Assembly: GCF_030158565.1 (NCBI RefSeq)
Contig: NZ_JAOASQ010000006.1
Coordinates: forward strand, 1,921 to 65,920
Origin: Limnohabitans sp.
GTDB taxonomy: Bacteria; Pseudomonadota; Gammaproteobacteria; Burkholderiales; Burkholderiaceae_C
Direction: 5' to 3'
Length of the DNA stretch: 64,000 bases
How positions within the stretch are numbered: position 1 is the first letter of the stretch; each line of letters starts with the position of its first letter. The notes under the pieces were generated by a model. The model saw only the letters and a program-made list of their open reading frames with translations, made no database searches and was not told the DNA's origin. A program made the position numbers and the translations under genes. Shown piece after piece: positions 15,085 to 24,458 of this stretch.

Positions 15085-16017
15085 ATGACGACTCCGATTT
15101 TTGTGTTGGGCGAAGCCCTGATGGACTGCATTGCCCAAGCCGATGGGCGGCTCTTGCCCCTCATGGGCGGCAGCCCCTTCAACATGGCCCGCGCCGCCGC
15201 GCTGCGCGGGGCATCAGTGGCTTATCTCAACCCCTTGTCCAACGACCTGTTCGGCCAAGGCATGGCGCAACTGTTGCTGCGTGACGGTGTGGCACTGCGA
15301 GGTGGCCAGAGCCGCCTGCCCACCTCGCTGGCCGTGGTGCAAGTGACGGATGGCCAGCCGAGCTACGGTTTTTACCGCGAAGGCATTGCCGACCGGGACT
15401 ACACGGTGGAAGGCATCACGGCTGTGCTGCAACAGCAAAAAACGCCAGGCATTTTGCACACCGGTTCGCTGCTGCTGATCCCGCCGGAACACCACAAAGT
15501 GCTGTCCATTCTGAAGGCGGCACGCGAAATGGGCTGGACCATCAGTGTGGACATCAACCTGCGGCCCAAAGTGGCCCATGACCTGGCGCAATACGTGCAA
15601 GCGCTGCGCGAAGTGATCGCCCTGACCGACTGGCTCAAGGCCAGCGACGAAGACCTGGAAACGATGGGCTTTGCGGATGTGGCCATCGGTAAATCTGCGC
15701 GTCTGGTGAGTGAACTGCGTGCGGGCGTGGCCCCGGGTGCGCTGAGCCGCGTGGCCCTGACTTTTGGCGGCGATGGCGCTTACCTTGACATCGAAGGCCA
15801 GACCCACAGCCTGCCCGTGCCCCGCATCACCGTGGCCGACACCGTGGGCGCAGGCGACACCTTCTGGGGCAACACCCTGGCCGATTGGGCCTTGCAGCCT
15901 GCCGATGCCGCAGCTCGAGTGGGTGACACGTTGGCCTTGTCCATGAAAGCTGCGGCCATCAATTGCACCCGACAGGGGTGCCAGCCGCCTACGCTGGCTC
16001 AGGTGCTGGCTTTTTAA
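15085..16017 (+). CDS. PfkB-family sugar kinase (fructokinase-like)
   Basis: A 310-residue ribokinase-fold kinase. The N-terminal PfkB motif is GGSPFNMARAAALRG and the C-terminal motif with the catalytic Asp is DTVGAGDTFWGN. SVDINLRPKVAHD is the conserved mid-domain block, and EALMDCI resembles fructokinases. Being third after the binding protein and permease, it presumably phosphorylates the imported sugar in the cytosol. The linked transaldolase-like aldolase could then cleave the product, with the mutarotase providing the right anomer. Substrate identity is inferred only. Confidence 0.9.
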   Translation: MTTPIFVLGEALMDCIAQADGRLLPLMGGSPFNMARAAALRGASVAYLNPLSNDLFGQGMAQLLLRDGVALRGGQSRLPTSLAVVQVTDGQPSYGFYREGIADRDYTVEGITAVLQQQKTPGILHTGSLLLIPPEHHKVLSILKAAREMGWTISVDINLRPKVAHDLAQYVQALREVIALTDWLKASDEDLETMGFADVAIGKSARLVSELRAGVAPGALSRVALTFGGDGAYLDIEGQTHSLPVPRITVADTVGAGDTFWGNTLADWALQPADAAARVGDTLALSMKAAAINCTRQGCQPPTLAQVLAF

Positions 16018-16030
16018 ATCCGCCCCTTCA

Positions 16031-16102
16031 TGTCACCCCGGGCGAAGACCCGGGGTCCAGGTTTTAAGAACAGCTGGATCCCGCATCCAGTGCGGGGTGA
16101 CA
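16031..16102. repeat. Class B palindromic pair between convergent genes
   Basis: TGTCACCCCGGGCGAAGACC followed by CGGGGTCCAG forms one hairpin. CTGGATCCCGCATCCAGTGC followed by GGGGTGAC mirrors it, so the whole is a nested palindrome. It lies between the kinase and the convergent DedA gene and could stop both transcripts. Confidence 0.85.
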
Positions 16103-16135
16103 AAGCGAAAGCAGAGGGGATTGCTGGCGTTTTGA

Positions 16136-16774
16136 TCAACCCGCTTTGCGAGCCCGCCACGCGCCAATGACCGCGATCAAACCCGGCACCAAAATCAAAG
16201 CCCAGATGATCTTGCTCAGGTGCGTTTGCACAAAGGGCAAATTGCCGAACAGATAACCGGCCAGGGTCAGACCCACCACCCAGATGGCACCGCCCACCAC
16301 ATTGAACATCGTGAACTTGTGGCGGGTCATCTCGGCCACGCCCGCCACAAAAGGCACAAAGGTGCGGATGAAAGGCATGAAGCGCGCCAGGATGATGGTG
16401 ATGCCACCGTACTTTTCGTAAAAAGCGTTGGCCTGCATGAAGGCCTGGCGGTTGAAAAAGCGGGAATTCTCCCATTTGAAAACTTTGGGGCCAAAGTAGC
16501 GGCCAATGCTGTAGTTCGTCTGGTCGCCCAAAATGGCTGCGGCCAACAACAGCGCCATGGTCAAGGGCAGGTTCAGCAAGTCGGCACCGCACAGCGCGCC
16601 GACAATGAACAGCAACGAATCGCCCGGCAAGAACGGCATGATCACCAGGCCGGTCTCCACAAAAATGATCACGAACAAGAGCGCGTAAACCCAGGCGCCA
16701 TGTTGGCCCACAAAGGCCTCCAGGTAGCGGTCAACGTGGAGGATGAAATCGAGGAGTTGCAAAAGGATGTCCAT
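16136..16774 (-). CDS. DedA-family inner-membrane protein
   Basis: A 212-residue membrane protein of the DedA/VTT superfamily, implicated in undecaprenyl-phosphate or phospholipid flipping across the membrane. Visible family features are FVETGLVIMPFLPGDSLLF, the GDQTNYSIGRYFG stretch, and RFMPFIRTFVPFVAGVAEM with the conserved basic and proline residues. I start at ATG 16774 (MDILLQLLDF); the seven extra residues of the track ORF are not needed. It is convergent with the kinase and divergent from mutL. Confidence 0.93.
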   Translation of the reverse strand: MDILLQLLDFILHVDRYLEAFVGQHGAWVYALLFVIIFVETGLVIMPFLPGDSLLFIVGALCGADLLNLPLTMALLLAAAILGDQTNYSIGRYFGPKVFKWENSRFFNRQAFMQANAFYEKYGGITIILARFMPFIRTFVPFVAGVAEMTRHKFTMFNVVGGAIWVVGLTLAGYLFGNLPFVQTHLSKIIWALILVPGLIAVIGAWRARKAG

Positions 16775-16811
16775 GCCGCGATTATCCCTGCCCAAGCCCT
16801 AAAATCAGGCG

Positions 16812-18794
16812 GTGACCTCCCAACAAAGCCCGGCGACCGCGCGCCGCCCCATCCGCGAACTCCCCGATGAACTGATCAGCCAGATCGCCGCAGGCGAGGT
16901 GGTCGAGCGCCCTGCCTCGGTCGTGCGCGAGCTGGTGGACAACGCCATGGACGCAGGTGCACAAAGCATCACGCTGCGCCTGATGGGCGGCGGCACCCGG
17001 CTGATCTCGGTCGAAGACGACGGTGGCGGCATTGCCCCGGACGAGCTGGCCACGGCCTTGAAGCGCCACGCCACCAGCAAGATCGGCAACCTCGACGAAC
17101 TCGAATCGGTGATGACCATGGGCTTTCGGGGCGAGGCGCTGGCGGCCATCAACTCGGTGTCCGAACTCACCCTGCTCTCGCGCATGGACGGCCAGCCCAC
17201 GGCCTTTGCGCTGGACGGTCGCACCGGCGAGATCCGCCCCGCCGCCCGCGCCGTGGGCACCACGGTCGAAGTCAAGGAGCTGTTTTTCTCGACCCCCGCC
17301 CGCCGCAAGTTTTTGAAAAGCGACAGCACCGAGCTGGCGCATTGCATCGAGGCCGTGCGCCGCCACGCCCTGGCCCGCCCCGATGTGGGCTTTGCCATCT
17401 GGCACGAGGGCAAGCTGGTTGAGCAGTGGCGCGTGCACCCCGGTACTGCGGGCCTGGAACAGCGCCTGGCCGATGTGCTGGGCGAAGAGTTCGTGGCGCA
17501 GTCCATCGCCGTGGAATACCACGCCGGGCCGCTCAAGGTGATCGGCCGCGCCGGTCTGCCCGATGCGGCCCGCTCGCGCCCCGACCACCAGTTTGCCTAT
17601 GTGAATGGCCGTTTTGTGCGCGACAAGGTGGTCATGCACGGTGCGCGCAGCGCCTACGAAGATGTGCTGCACGGCCAGAAACAACCGGCCTATGCCCTGT
17701 TCATGCAGATCGACCCCACGCTGGTCGATGTGAACGTGCACCCCACCAAGATCGAGGTGCGATTCAGGGACAGCCGCGCCGTGCATCAGGCGGTGCGTCA
17801 TGCCATCGAAAACGCCCTGGCCGCGCCGCGTTCGCAAAACCTGGGCGATTCAGCCACAGAGGCCAAGGGCGATTTCGACCTGCAAGCCCCTGCCCCCAAA
17901 GCCCTGCCCGAGTCGGCCAGCTGGCAGCAAGGCGGCATGGCTTTCGAGCGCCCTGGCCCATCGACCTTTTCTGCGCCCAGCTACAAGCCCGCAGACTTTG
18001 TGCGGCCCCGCGTGGACGGCGAGCAGGCCATGGCCGACCTCAAAGCACTGTGGAACCCGCCCGAGCCCCGACAAGAAGCACACGACACGGACGCACCGCG
18101 CTGGTCCGCACCTGCGCCATCGTTGAACCCCAACACCGCAGCATCTGCCCTGCCCGCACCGAACACCGAGGCGGCGCAAGCCCTGCCTGAGGGCGATTGG
18201 CCCCTGGGCCGCGCCGTGGCGCAGTTGCACGGCGTCTACATCCTGGCTGAAAACAAGCAAGGCCTGGTGGTCGTGGACATGCACGCCGCGCACGAGCGCA
18301 TCGTGTACGAGTGCCTGAAAAACCAACTCAATACCCAAGGCGAAGACGGCCCGCGCATCGCCAGCCAGCCGCTGCTGATTCCGGCCACCTTTGCCGCCAA
18401 CCCGACCGAGGTGGCCACCGCCGAAGCGTGCGCGGAAGCCCTTGAACAACTTGGCCTGGAAATCTCGCCCCTGTCGGCCAAGACCCTGGCCGTGCGCGCC
18501 GTGCCCACCAGCTTGGCGCAAGGCGATGCGGTCGAGCTGGCCCGCAGCGTGCTGGCCGAGCTGGCGCAACACGACGCGAGCACCGTGGTCCAGCGCGCCC
18601 AAAACGAGATCCTGGCCACCATGGCCTGCCATGGTGCGGTGCGCGCCAACCGCCGCCTCACGCTCGACGAGATGAACGCTCTTTTGCGCCAGATGGAAGA
18701 GACCGAACGCTCCGACCAATGCAACCACGGCCGCCCCACCTGGCGGCAAATGAGCATGCGCGATCTGGACGCCTTGTTCTTGCGGGGCCGTTGA
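16812..18794 (+). CDS. mutL: DNA mismatch repair protein MutL with endonuclease motif
   Basis: A 660-residue GHKL ATPase that links MutS to strand removal. The N-terminal ATPase has [33 protein letters not shown] (catalytic Glu), DDGGGI and [11 protein letters not shown] Pro-rich linker covers about 340-450, followed by the dimerisation domain. That domain holds [14 protein letters not shown], which fits the DQHA(X)2E(X)4E endonuclease motif except for M in place of Q. It also holds ACHGAVRAN and CNHGRPTW, the further metal-site motifs. MutL of this kind nicks DNA itself in MutH-less bacteria. GTG 16812 is the start. The stop overlaps the next ATG by one base. Confidence 0.95.
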   Translation: MTSQQSPATARRPIRELPDELISQIAAGEVVERPASVVRELVDNAMDAGAQSITLRLMGGGTRLISVEDDGGGIAPDELATALKRHATSKIGNLDELESVMTMGFRGEALAAINSVSELTLLSRMDGQPTAFALDGRTGEIRPAARAVGTTVEVKELFFSTPARRKFLKSDSTELAHCIEAVRRHALARPDVGFAIWHEGKLVEQWRVHPGTAGLEQRLADVLGEEFVAQSIAVEYHAGPLKVIGRAGLPDAARSRPDHQFAYVNGRFVRDKVVMHGARSAYEDVLHGQKQPAYALFMQIDPTLVDVNVHPTKIEVRFRDSRAVHQAVRHAIENALAAPRSQNLGDSATEAKGDFDLQAPAPKALPESASWQQGGMAFERPGPSTFSAPSYKPADFVRPRVDGEQAMADLKALWNPPEPRQEAHDTDAPRWSAPAPSLNPNTAASALPAPNTEAAQALPEGDWPLGRAVAQLHGVYILAENKQGLVVVDMHAAHERIVYECLKNQLNTQGEDGPRIASQPLLIPATFAANPTEVATAEACAEALEQLGLEISPLSAKTLAVRAVPTSLAQGDAVELARSVLAELAQHDASTVVQRAQNEILATMACHGAVRANRRLTLDEMNALLRQMEETERSDQCNHGRPTWRQMSMRDLDALFLRGR

Positions 18795-20005
18795 TGCCCA
18801 AGCACCTTGTGGTTGTGCTGCTGGCCTTGCTGCTTGGACTGCAGGCCGTCACCACCGACCTGTACTTGCCTGCCCTGCCCGCCATCCGCGCCAGCCTGAA
18901 CGCGAGCATGGGCGAAATCCAGCTGACCTTGACCGCGCTTTTGCTGGCCTTTGGCATTTCTCAACTGGTCTGGGGGCCGCTGTCGGACCGCTTTGGCCGT
19001 CGGCCCATCTTGCTCTGGGGCATGGGCGCTTATGTGATCGCCTCGGTGGCCTGCGTGGCGGCACCGGGCATCGGTTGGTTGATCGCCGCCCGTGCCGTGC
19101 AGGGCATCGCCATGGGCGCGGCGGTCATGGCCGCACGCGCCATCGTGCGCGACCTGTACCAGCCCCACGAAGGCGCACAGGTCATGTCGCAAGCCCTGTC
19201 GGGCCTGGGCCTGATCGCCTGCACCTGCGCCCCAGTGGGTGGCTTGCTCAGCGACTGGATTGGCTGGCGCTATGCGCTCTTGTCGGTCACCCTGTTTGGC
19301 GTGCTCACACTGGGCTTGCTGCTGTGGGGCTACCGCGAAACACTACCCGAGCGCCGCATGGATGCGCTGCGCTGGGATTCACTGTGGCGCTCCAATCTGG
19401 ACATCATCCGCCACCCGGTCTTCCTCACCTGGTGCGCCTTGTCCTCGGCGTCCTACCTGGGTCTGTTCACTTTCCTGGCCACATCGTCCTTCGTCTTCAC
19501 ACAACAGCTGGGCTACAGCAAGACCATCTACGGCTTGCTGATGTTCACCATGTCCTTGGCCTACATCGTGGGCACTTTCTGGGGCCGCTGGATGCTGCGC
19601 CGCACCAGCATCCACCGCACCGTAGGCGTGGCCGGTTTCTTGTCGATCAGTGGCGGTGTGTTGCTCACCGTGCTGGCGCATGCCGGCGCTGGACAAGCCT
19701 GGTACGGTGCCTGGGCCGTGATGCTGCCGGTGTACCTGTTCATGTTCGGTCACGGCGTGCATCAGCCCTGCGGCCAGAGCGCTGCCGTGGCGCCCTTCCC
19801 GCTCAAGGCAGGCACGGCTTCGGCGCTCAACGGATTCTTGATGATGCTCGGCGCCTTCTTCATGGGCGGCTGGCTGGGGCGCAACATGGATGTGCCGCTG
19901 TTGGCCCTGGCCCACGGCCTGTTGTTGTGGAGTGCGGTGATCGCTGCCGTGGCCTGGACTGCGGTGCAACGCCATGGCCGACCTGTGGAATTGAAAGCCG
20001 CATGA
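18794..20005 (+). CDS. MFS drug exporter, Bcr/CflA family
   Basis: A 403-residue twelve-helix transporter. [20 protein letters not shown] and the motif A loop [14 protein letters not shown] are characteristic of the Bcr/CflA subfamily. GCAPVGGLL-like motif C is seen as [18 protein letters not shown]. These proteins export drugs, peptides or sulfonamide-type compounds by proton antiport. The ATG overlaps the mutL stop (TGATG) and the stop overlaps the miaA ATG, so mutL, this gene and miaA form one tightly coupled unit. The track version starting at 18719 runs into mutL and is not preferred. Confidence 0.93.
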   Translation: MPKHLVVVLLALLLGLQAVTTDLYLPALPAIRASLNASMGEIQLTLTALLLAFGISQLVWGPLSDRFGRRPILLWGMGAYVIASVACVAAPGIGWLIAARAVQGIAMGAAVMAARAIVRDLYQPHEGAQVMSQALSGLGLIACTCAPVGGLLSDWIGWRYALLSVTLFGVLTLGLLLWGYRETLPERRMDALRWDSLWRSNLDIIRHPVFLTWCALSSASYLGLFTFLATSSFVFTQQLGYSKTIYGLLMFTMSLAYIVGTFWGRWMLRRTSIHRTVGVAGFLSISGGVLLTVLAHAGAGQAWYGAWAVMLPVYLFMFGHGVHQPCGQSAAVAPFPLKAGTASALNGFLMMLGAFFMGGWLGRNMDVPLLALAHGLLLWSAVIAAVAWTAVQRHGRPVELKAA

Positions 20006-20958
20006 ACCCGTCGCTGGACGCCATCGCCATCGTCGGGCCCACGGCCAGCGGCAAAACCGCTGCGGCCCTGACCCTGGCGCAAGTCCTGCAGGCGCAAGGC
20101 GGCGCCGAGATCATCAGCGTGGACTCGGCCCTGGTGTACCGGGGCATGGACATTGGCACAGCCAAACCCAGCCGAGAAGAGCTGGCTGCCGTGCCGCACC
20201 ACCTGATCGACACGATCGACCCCTTGCAAAGCTACAGCGCCGCTGAATTTGCGCGCGATGCGACTCGGCTCATCGGTGAGATCCACGCCCGGGGCCGCAT
20301 GCCGCTGCTGGTGGGCGGCACCATGCTCTACCTCAAAGCCCTGCTCGAAGGCCTGAACGACATCCCCGCCGCCGACCCGCAGGTGCGCGAAGCCATTCAG
20401 GCCCGCGCCGAACAAGTGGGCTGGCCCGCCCTGCACGCCGAGCTGCAGCAGGTGGACCCGGTGACCGCCGCCCGCCTGGCCCCCGGCGACAGCCAGCGTG
20501 TGGGCCGCGCTCTGGAAGTATGGACTGCGACTGGCCGGACCTTGTCTTCCTTTCACCAAAGCGCCAAAGCCACAGCGCCCGATTGGCACATCCCGGTGTT
20601 GAGCCTGGAGCCGATGGACCGGACTTGGCTGCACCAGCGCATTGCCCAGCGTTTTGAGCTGATGATGGCGCAAGGCTTCATTCATGAGGTGCGCCAGCTG
20701 CGCGCCCGGGGTGACTTGACCCCCGACCTGCCCTCGATGCGCTGTGTGGGCTACCGCCAGGCCTGGCAAGGGCTGGACGAAGGCTGGAGCGAAAAAGAAA
20801 TCGCGGATCGCGGCATCTTTGCCACACGCCAACTGGCCAAACGCCAGATCACCTGGCTGCGCAGCATGGACAGCCGCCATGTGATCACCGCCGACGCACC
20901 CGATGCTTTGGCGCAAGTGCTGCAAACCGCACTGAACGCCCTCTCGCACACCCGATAA
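20002..20958 (+). CDS. miaA: tRNA dimethylallyltransferase MiaA
   Basis: Adds a dimethylallyl group to A37 of UNN-decoding tRNAs. The 318-residue protein has the P-loop [17 protein letters not shown], the [16 protein letters not shown] block with the catalytic Asp, PHHLID, and [16 protein letters not shown]. The tRNA-binding insertion follows ([14 protein letters not shown]), then [14 protein letters not shown]. The start is ATG 20002, overlapping the MFS stop by four bases. The mutL-miaA association is classical in proteobacteria; the exporter between them is a local insertion. Confidence 0.96.
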   Translation: MNPSLDAIAIVGPTASGKTAAALTLAQVLQAQGGAEIISVDSALVYRGMDIGTAKPSREELAAVPHHLIDTIDPLQSYSAAEFARDATRLIGEIHARGRMPLLVGGTMLYLKALLEGLNDIPAADPQVREAIQARAEQVGWPALHAELQQVDPVTAARLAPGDSQRVGRALEVWTATGRTLSSFHQSAKATAPDWHIPVLSLEPMDRTWLHQRIAQRFELMMAQGFIHEVRQLRARGDLTPDLPSMRCVGYRQAWQGLDEGWSEKEIADRGIFATRQLAKRQITWLRSMDSRHVITADAPDALAQVLQTALNALSHTR

Positions 20959-20967
20959 CCACATTTT

Positions 20968-21041
20968 GTAGGTCGGCGGCTTCAGCCCCGACATGGGCCT
21001 GTGCCCACGCCACCACTGTCGGAGCTGAAGCTCCGACCTAC
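20968..21041. repeat. Class A palindromic repeat, copy 2
   Basis: GTAGGTCGGCGGCTTCAGCC at the left and GAGCTGAAGCTCCGACCTAC at the right. Relative to copy 1 (97-171) both ends of the outer stem changed together: GTAGGTC/GACCTAC here against GCAGGTC/GACCTGC there. It lies between convergent miaA and arfB. Confidence 0.85.
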
Positions 21042-21051
21042 GGGGTTCACG

Positions 21052-21450
21052 TTAATCTGACGCACGGCGTGAGGCTTTCAACTTGGACTGGATGGCCTTG
21101 CCCTGCAAACGCCGCTGCACCGCGCCATAGCTGGGTTTGGTGGCCTTGCGGGCTTTGGGCGCTTTGGCAAATTGGTCGAGCAGTTCGTACAGCCGAGTCC
21201 AAGCATCCTGGCGGTTGGCTTCTTGCGTGCGGTAACGCTGGGCCTTGATGATGAGCACGCCTTCTAGCGACAGGCGGCTGTCGCCCGACTGCAGCCAGCG
21301 CGCCTTGACGGCTTCGGGCAAGGATGAGCTTGCCACATCGAAACGCAGCTGGATGGCGGTGGAAACTTTGTTGACGTTTTGCCCGCCCGGGCCTTGGGCG
21401 CGGATGGCGGTCAATTCAACTTCGGCCTCGGGAATGTGCAGGGTGTTCAT
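21052..21450 (-). CDS. arfB: Alternative ribosome-rescue factor ArfB (YaeJ)
   Basis: A 132-residue peptidyl-tRNA hydrolase that frees stalled ribosomes. It has the catalytic GGQ in RAQGPGGQNVNKVSTAIQLRFD. Its basic tail (KARKATKPSYGAVQRRLQGKAIQSKLKASRR) enters the empty mRNA channel. Release-factor domains 2 and 4 needed for stop-codon reading are absent, which separates it from RF1/RF2. I take ATG 21450 (MNTLHIPEAE); the longer track ORF is not supported. The gene is convergent with miaA across a class A repeat. Confidence 0.94.
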   Translation of the reverse strand: MNTLHIPEAEVELTAIRAQGPGGQNVNKVSTAIQLRFDVASSSLPEAVKARWLQSGDSRLSLEGVLIIKAQRYRTQEANRQDAWTRLYELLDQFAKAPKARKATKPSYGAVQRRLQGKAIQSKLKASRRASD

Positions 21451-21509
21451 GGACTGCAGCGAGTATGCCGCAGAGGCTGCGACTGGGTGGTCATGAAGAC
21501 CACACAGCT

Positions 21510-21998
21510 TTATTGGAGCGGCTCTTTCAAGGCATCGGGTACAGGCAGCGGCAAGACGTCGATGCCTTCGTCCAGCAAGGCTTCGGTTTCTTCGCGCGTG
21601 GCCTGGCCACGGATGTTGCACTCTTCGCGTTCACCATAGTGGATCTTGCGGGCTTCTTCGGCAAATTGGGTGCCCACATCTTCGGTGTTGGCCATGACGT
21701 GGCGCACCATGTGCAGCAAGGCCGCTTGCATTTGCGCCAGGGGATGGGCGTCCGTTGCGGCAGGCATGGCGGGCGCGGCGCTTGGGGCAGCGGCCTCTGG
21801 CGCTGCAGGCGTTTGGACAGGCTCTGTGCCGTGCCCCAGGTTCAGGCGCGGTGCCGACAGCATTTTGGTGATCTCGCTGTCGTTGCACATGGGGCACGTG
21901 ACCAGTCCCCGCGCACGTTGCGCGTCGTAATCGTCCTGCGAGCCGAACCAGCCTTCAAAGCTGTGGCCCTGACGGCACTGGAGGTCAAGGACTTTCAT
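21510..21998 (-). CDS. DUF1178 family protein
   Basis: A 162-residue conserved protein. The N-terminal zinc-ribbon-like pattern CRQGHSFEGWF and VTCPMCND are the DUF1178 signature. A Pro/Ala linker and a helical C-terminal region (HMVRHVMANTEDVGTQFAEEARKIHYGEREECNIRGQATREE) follow. The function is unknown. It is the last gene of a run that follows the complex I operon on the minus strand (DUF2818, NUDIX, DUF1178), separated from the NUDIX gene by only nine bases. Confidence 0.9.
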   Translation of the reverse strand: MKVLDLQCRQGHSFEGWFGSQDDYDAQRARGLVTCPMCNDSEITKMLSAPRLNLGHGTEPVQTPAAPEAAAPSAAPAMPAATDAHPLAQMQAALLHMVRHVMANTEDVGTQFAEEARKIHYGEREECNIRGQATREETEALLDEGIDVLPLPVPDALKEPLQ

Positions 21999-22007
21999 GC
22001 GGAATGT

Positions 22008-22595
22008 TCAGGTGGCGCTTTGCCAAGTCAGCGGCCATGCGCCTGACAAGACATTTTGCAACCAAAGCGCTCCCGTGAGGGTTTTGGCGTCGGTCACCAG
22101 ACCTTGCTGGCACCAGGCCATCAGTTCGTCGGGGCTGGCGGTGAACACGTCCAGAAACTCCTCTGCGTCCAGCTGGCGCTCGCCCAATCTGAGGTCTCGC
22201 GCAAACCAGATCTCGATCACTTCGGTTGAATAAGCGATCACCGGGTGAAGCACACCCGCTTTGGCCCATTCGCGGGCACGGTAACCGGTCTCTTCCATCA
22301 GCTCGCGCTGCGCGCAGAGCCAAGGGTCTTCGCCCGCGTCCAGCTTGCCTGCCGGGAACTCGATCATGACCTGCCCCACCGGGTAGCGGAACTGACGCTC
22401 CAGCACCAAGCGCAGGCTGCCATCGGGCATTTGCAGCATGGGGATCACCATCACTGCACCGGGGTGAATCACGTATTCACGGGTGGCCAAGCCTTGGTTG
22501 GGCAGACGGACCGTGTCCCGGAAAGCGTGCAAGAAATGACCGCGCAGCAACTCCTCTTGCGAGACGCGGTGCTCGATCAGATGATCGTCAGACAT
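22008..22595 (-). CDS. NUDIX hydrolase, ADP-ribose pyrophosphatase-like
   Basis: A 195-residue hydrolase with a complete Nudix box, GKLDAGEDPWLCAQRELMEETGY (G-x5-E-x7-REL-x-EE-x-G). The upstream VLERQFRYPVGQVMIEFPAG is typical of ADP-sugar pyrophosphatases of the NudF/ADPRase group. It likely cleaves ADP-ribose or a related nucleoside diphosphate sugar in the cytosol. It lies 28 bases after the DUF2818 gene. In several betaproteobacteria a NUDIX gene follows nuoN, which might link NAD turnover with complex I, but that is only context. Confidence 0.92.
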   Translation of the reverse strand: MSDDHLIEHRVSQEELLRGHFLHAFRDTVRLPNQGLATREYVIHPGAVMVIPMLQMPDGSLRLVLERQFRYPVGQVMIEFPAGKLDAGEDPWLCAQRELMEETGYRAREWAKAGVLHPVIAYSTEVIEIWFARDLRLGERQLDAEEFLDVFTASPDELMAWCQQGLVTDAKTLTGALWLQNVLSGAWPLTWQSAT

Positions 22596-22623
22596 GAGGG
22601 AACTCAGTGCAAACCGACAGCGC

Positions 22624-22926
22624 TCAATGCTGGCGGTGCATCAGGTAACGGTAGACGAAACCTGGAAAGGCCAAGGTCACAAACATGGTGCCGGTGATGG
22701 CATAAAACTCCCAGCCTTGGGGAGCGATTTGGCCACCGTGGTTTTCCAGCGCCAAGCCCACAGCGCCGACCACAAAGTACAGCAGCACCAACTCAGCCAG
22801 CCGGATGGCCAGTGATTTGGTGCTGCGAGAGGGACCGACCAGCAGGATGCTCTGGTTGGCAAACGGCAGGTTGGCGGCCAGCAATGCCAGCGCGATCAAG
22901 ATGCCGATTTGCCAGGACGTGGACAT
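22624..22926 (-). CDS. DUF2818 membrane protein
   Basis: A 100-residue protein with three predicted membrane helices (IGILIALALLAANLPFA, LAELVLLYFVVGAVGLAL, ITGTMFVTLAFPGFVYRYL). This family is found directly after nuoN in Burkholderiales, as here, with ten bases between the genes. A role as an accessory or assembly factor of complex I is a reasonable inference from this fixed position, but no function is established. Confidence 0.88.
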   Translation of the reverse strand: MSTSWQIGILIALALLAANLPFANQSILLVGPSRSTKSLAIRLAELVLLYFVVGAVGLALENHGGQIAPQGWEFYAITGTMFVTLAFPGFVYRYLMHRQH

Positions 22927-22936
22927 GCTTGAAAGA

Positions 22937-24427
22937 TCAGACCGCCAGCATGCGGGCGACAGCGTCGGCGCACAAAGCCATCAGCGCACCAGGCGCCATG
23001 CCCAGCACCAGGACCAGCAAACCGTTCATGGACAGCACCACACGCACATCGGCATCGGCCGAGACGGTGGTGGCCGTCACAGGCTCATCAAAGTACATGA
23101 CCTTGACAACGCGCAGGTAGTAGAAGGCGCCAATCAAGGACATGATCACGGCAAAGATCGCCAGGCCGATGTAGAAACCTTGACCCGAAGCCACCAGGGA
23201 TTGCAACACGGCCAGCTTGGCGTAGAAGCCGACCATGGGCGGGATACCGGCCAGAGAAAACAGACAAACGGCCATCACACCTGCGTACAGCGGGCTGCGC
23301 TGGTTCAGGCCAGCCAAGTCAGAAATCTCTTCGCTCTCGAACCCTTGACGGGCCAGCAGCATGATGATGCCGAAGCTGGCCAAAGTGGTCAGCACATAAC
23401 CGACGATGTAGAACATGGCCGAGCTGTAGGCGTTGGCCGCCAGAGTGGTCTGGCCGTTGATGACCCCTGCCACGAAGCCCAGCAAAACAAAGCCCATTTG
23501 CGCGATGGTCGAGAAAGCCAGCATGCGCTTGAGGTTGGTCTGAGCGATCGCAGCCAGGTTACCGATCAGCAAGGAGCCAATCGCCAGGAAGGACAACATC
23601 TGTTGCCAGTCGATGGCCAAAGGCAGCAGGCCTTCGACCAGCAAGCGGATCATGATGCCGAATGCCGCGAGCTTGGGCGCGCCACCGATCAGCAGCGTGG
23701 CGGCTGTGGGGGCACCTTGGTAAACGTCAGGGATCCACATGTGGAAAGGCACGGCACCGATCTTGAATGCCAAACCAGCCACGATGAAGACCAGACCGAA
23801 CACCAGCACTTGGTGGTTGACTTGACCCGAAGCGATGGCTTTGAGCACAGCGGCCAGCTCCAGGCTGCCGGTCGCGCCGTACATCATGGACATGCCGTAC
23901 AGCAGGAAGCCCGAAGCCATCGCGCCGAGCACGAAGTACTTCATGGCCGCTTCAGTGGCTTGAGCATTGTCACGACGCAAGGCCACCAGCGCGTAGCTCG
24001 ACAAGGTCAGCAATTCAAGGCCCAAGTAGATGACCAGGAAGTTTTGACCAGAAATCATCACGCTCATGCCCAGCAAGGCAAACATGCTCAGGCTGAACAA
24101 CTCACCGCCGCGCAGCATGTCGCGATCAGCCGCGTAGGGACGCGAGTACACCAAGGTCACCATCACGGCGATCGAGGCAAAGCACTTGAGCCAATGGCCC
24201 ATCGGGTCGCTGACCACCAGGTGGCCAAAGCCATACAGGGTCTGACCGGCGTCGGCGTACATGGCGTTGAGCCAGGCCACGCCACCCAAAGACAACAATG
24301 TCAAGGCATAGGTGGCGGTGCGCTTGGGGCTCTTCACGAACAGGTCGGCCAGCGCGATCACGCAAGCCATGACCAGCAACACGATTTCAGGATAGATCGT
24401 CATCCAGCTGGTGGTGTCCATCATCAT
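22937..24427 (-). CDS. nuoN: NADH-quinone oxidoreductase subunit N
   Basis: Antiporter-like membrane subunit of complex I, 496 residues with about fourteen helices. The proton-channel lysines and glutamate sit in the expected segments (GLELLTLSSYALVAL; KIGAVPFHMWIPDVYQGAPT; GGAPKLAAFG; AQTNLKRMLAFSTIAQMGF). It starts at the first of three tandem ATGs. It is the last nuo gene of the operon in transcription order and is followed closely by DUF2818. Confidence 0.96.
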   Translation of the reverse strand: MMMDTTSWMTIYPEIVLLVMACVIALADLFVKSPKRTATYALTLLSLGGVAWLNAMYADAGQTLYGFGHLVVSDPMGHWLKCFASIAVMVTLVYSRPYAADRDMLRGGELFSLSMFALLGMSVMISGQNFLVIYLGLELLTLSSYALVALRRDNAQATEAAMKYFVLGAMASGFLLYGMSMMYGATGSLELAAVLKAIASGQVNHQVLVFGLVFIVAGLAFKIGAVPFHMWIPDVYQGAPTAATLLIGGAPKLAAFGIMIRLLVEGLLPLAIDWQQMLSFLAIGSLLIGNLAAIAQTNLKRMLAFSTIAQMGFVLLGFVAGVINGQTTLAANAYSSAMFYIVGYVLTTLASFGIIMLLARQGFESEEISDLAGLNQRSPLYAGVMAVCLFSLAGIPPMVGFYAKLAVLQSLVASGQGFYIGLAIFAVIMSLIGAFYYLRVVKVMYFDEPVTATTVSADADVRVVLSMNGLLVLVLGMAPGALMALCADAVARMLAV

Positions 24428-24458
24428 TCTTTCTTTTCTTCAGTTCAGTACTGAATGG

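Noticed and set aside
22805-24454. 549-residue plus-strand ORF
   Set aside because: Antisense to nuoN and DUF2818, with Gln/His-rich nonsense composition.
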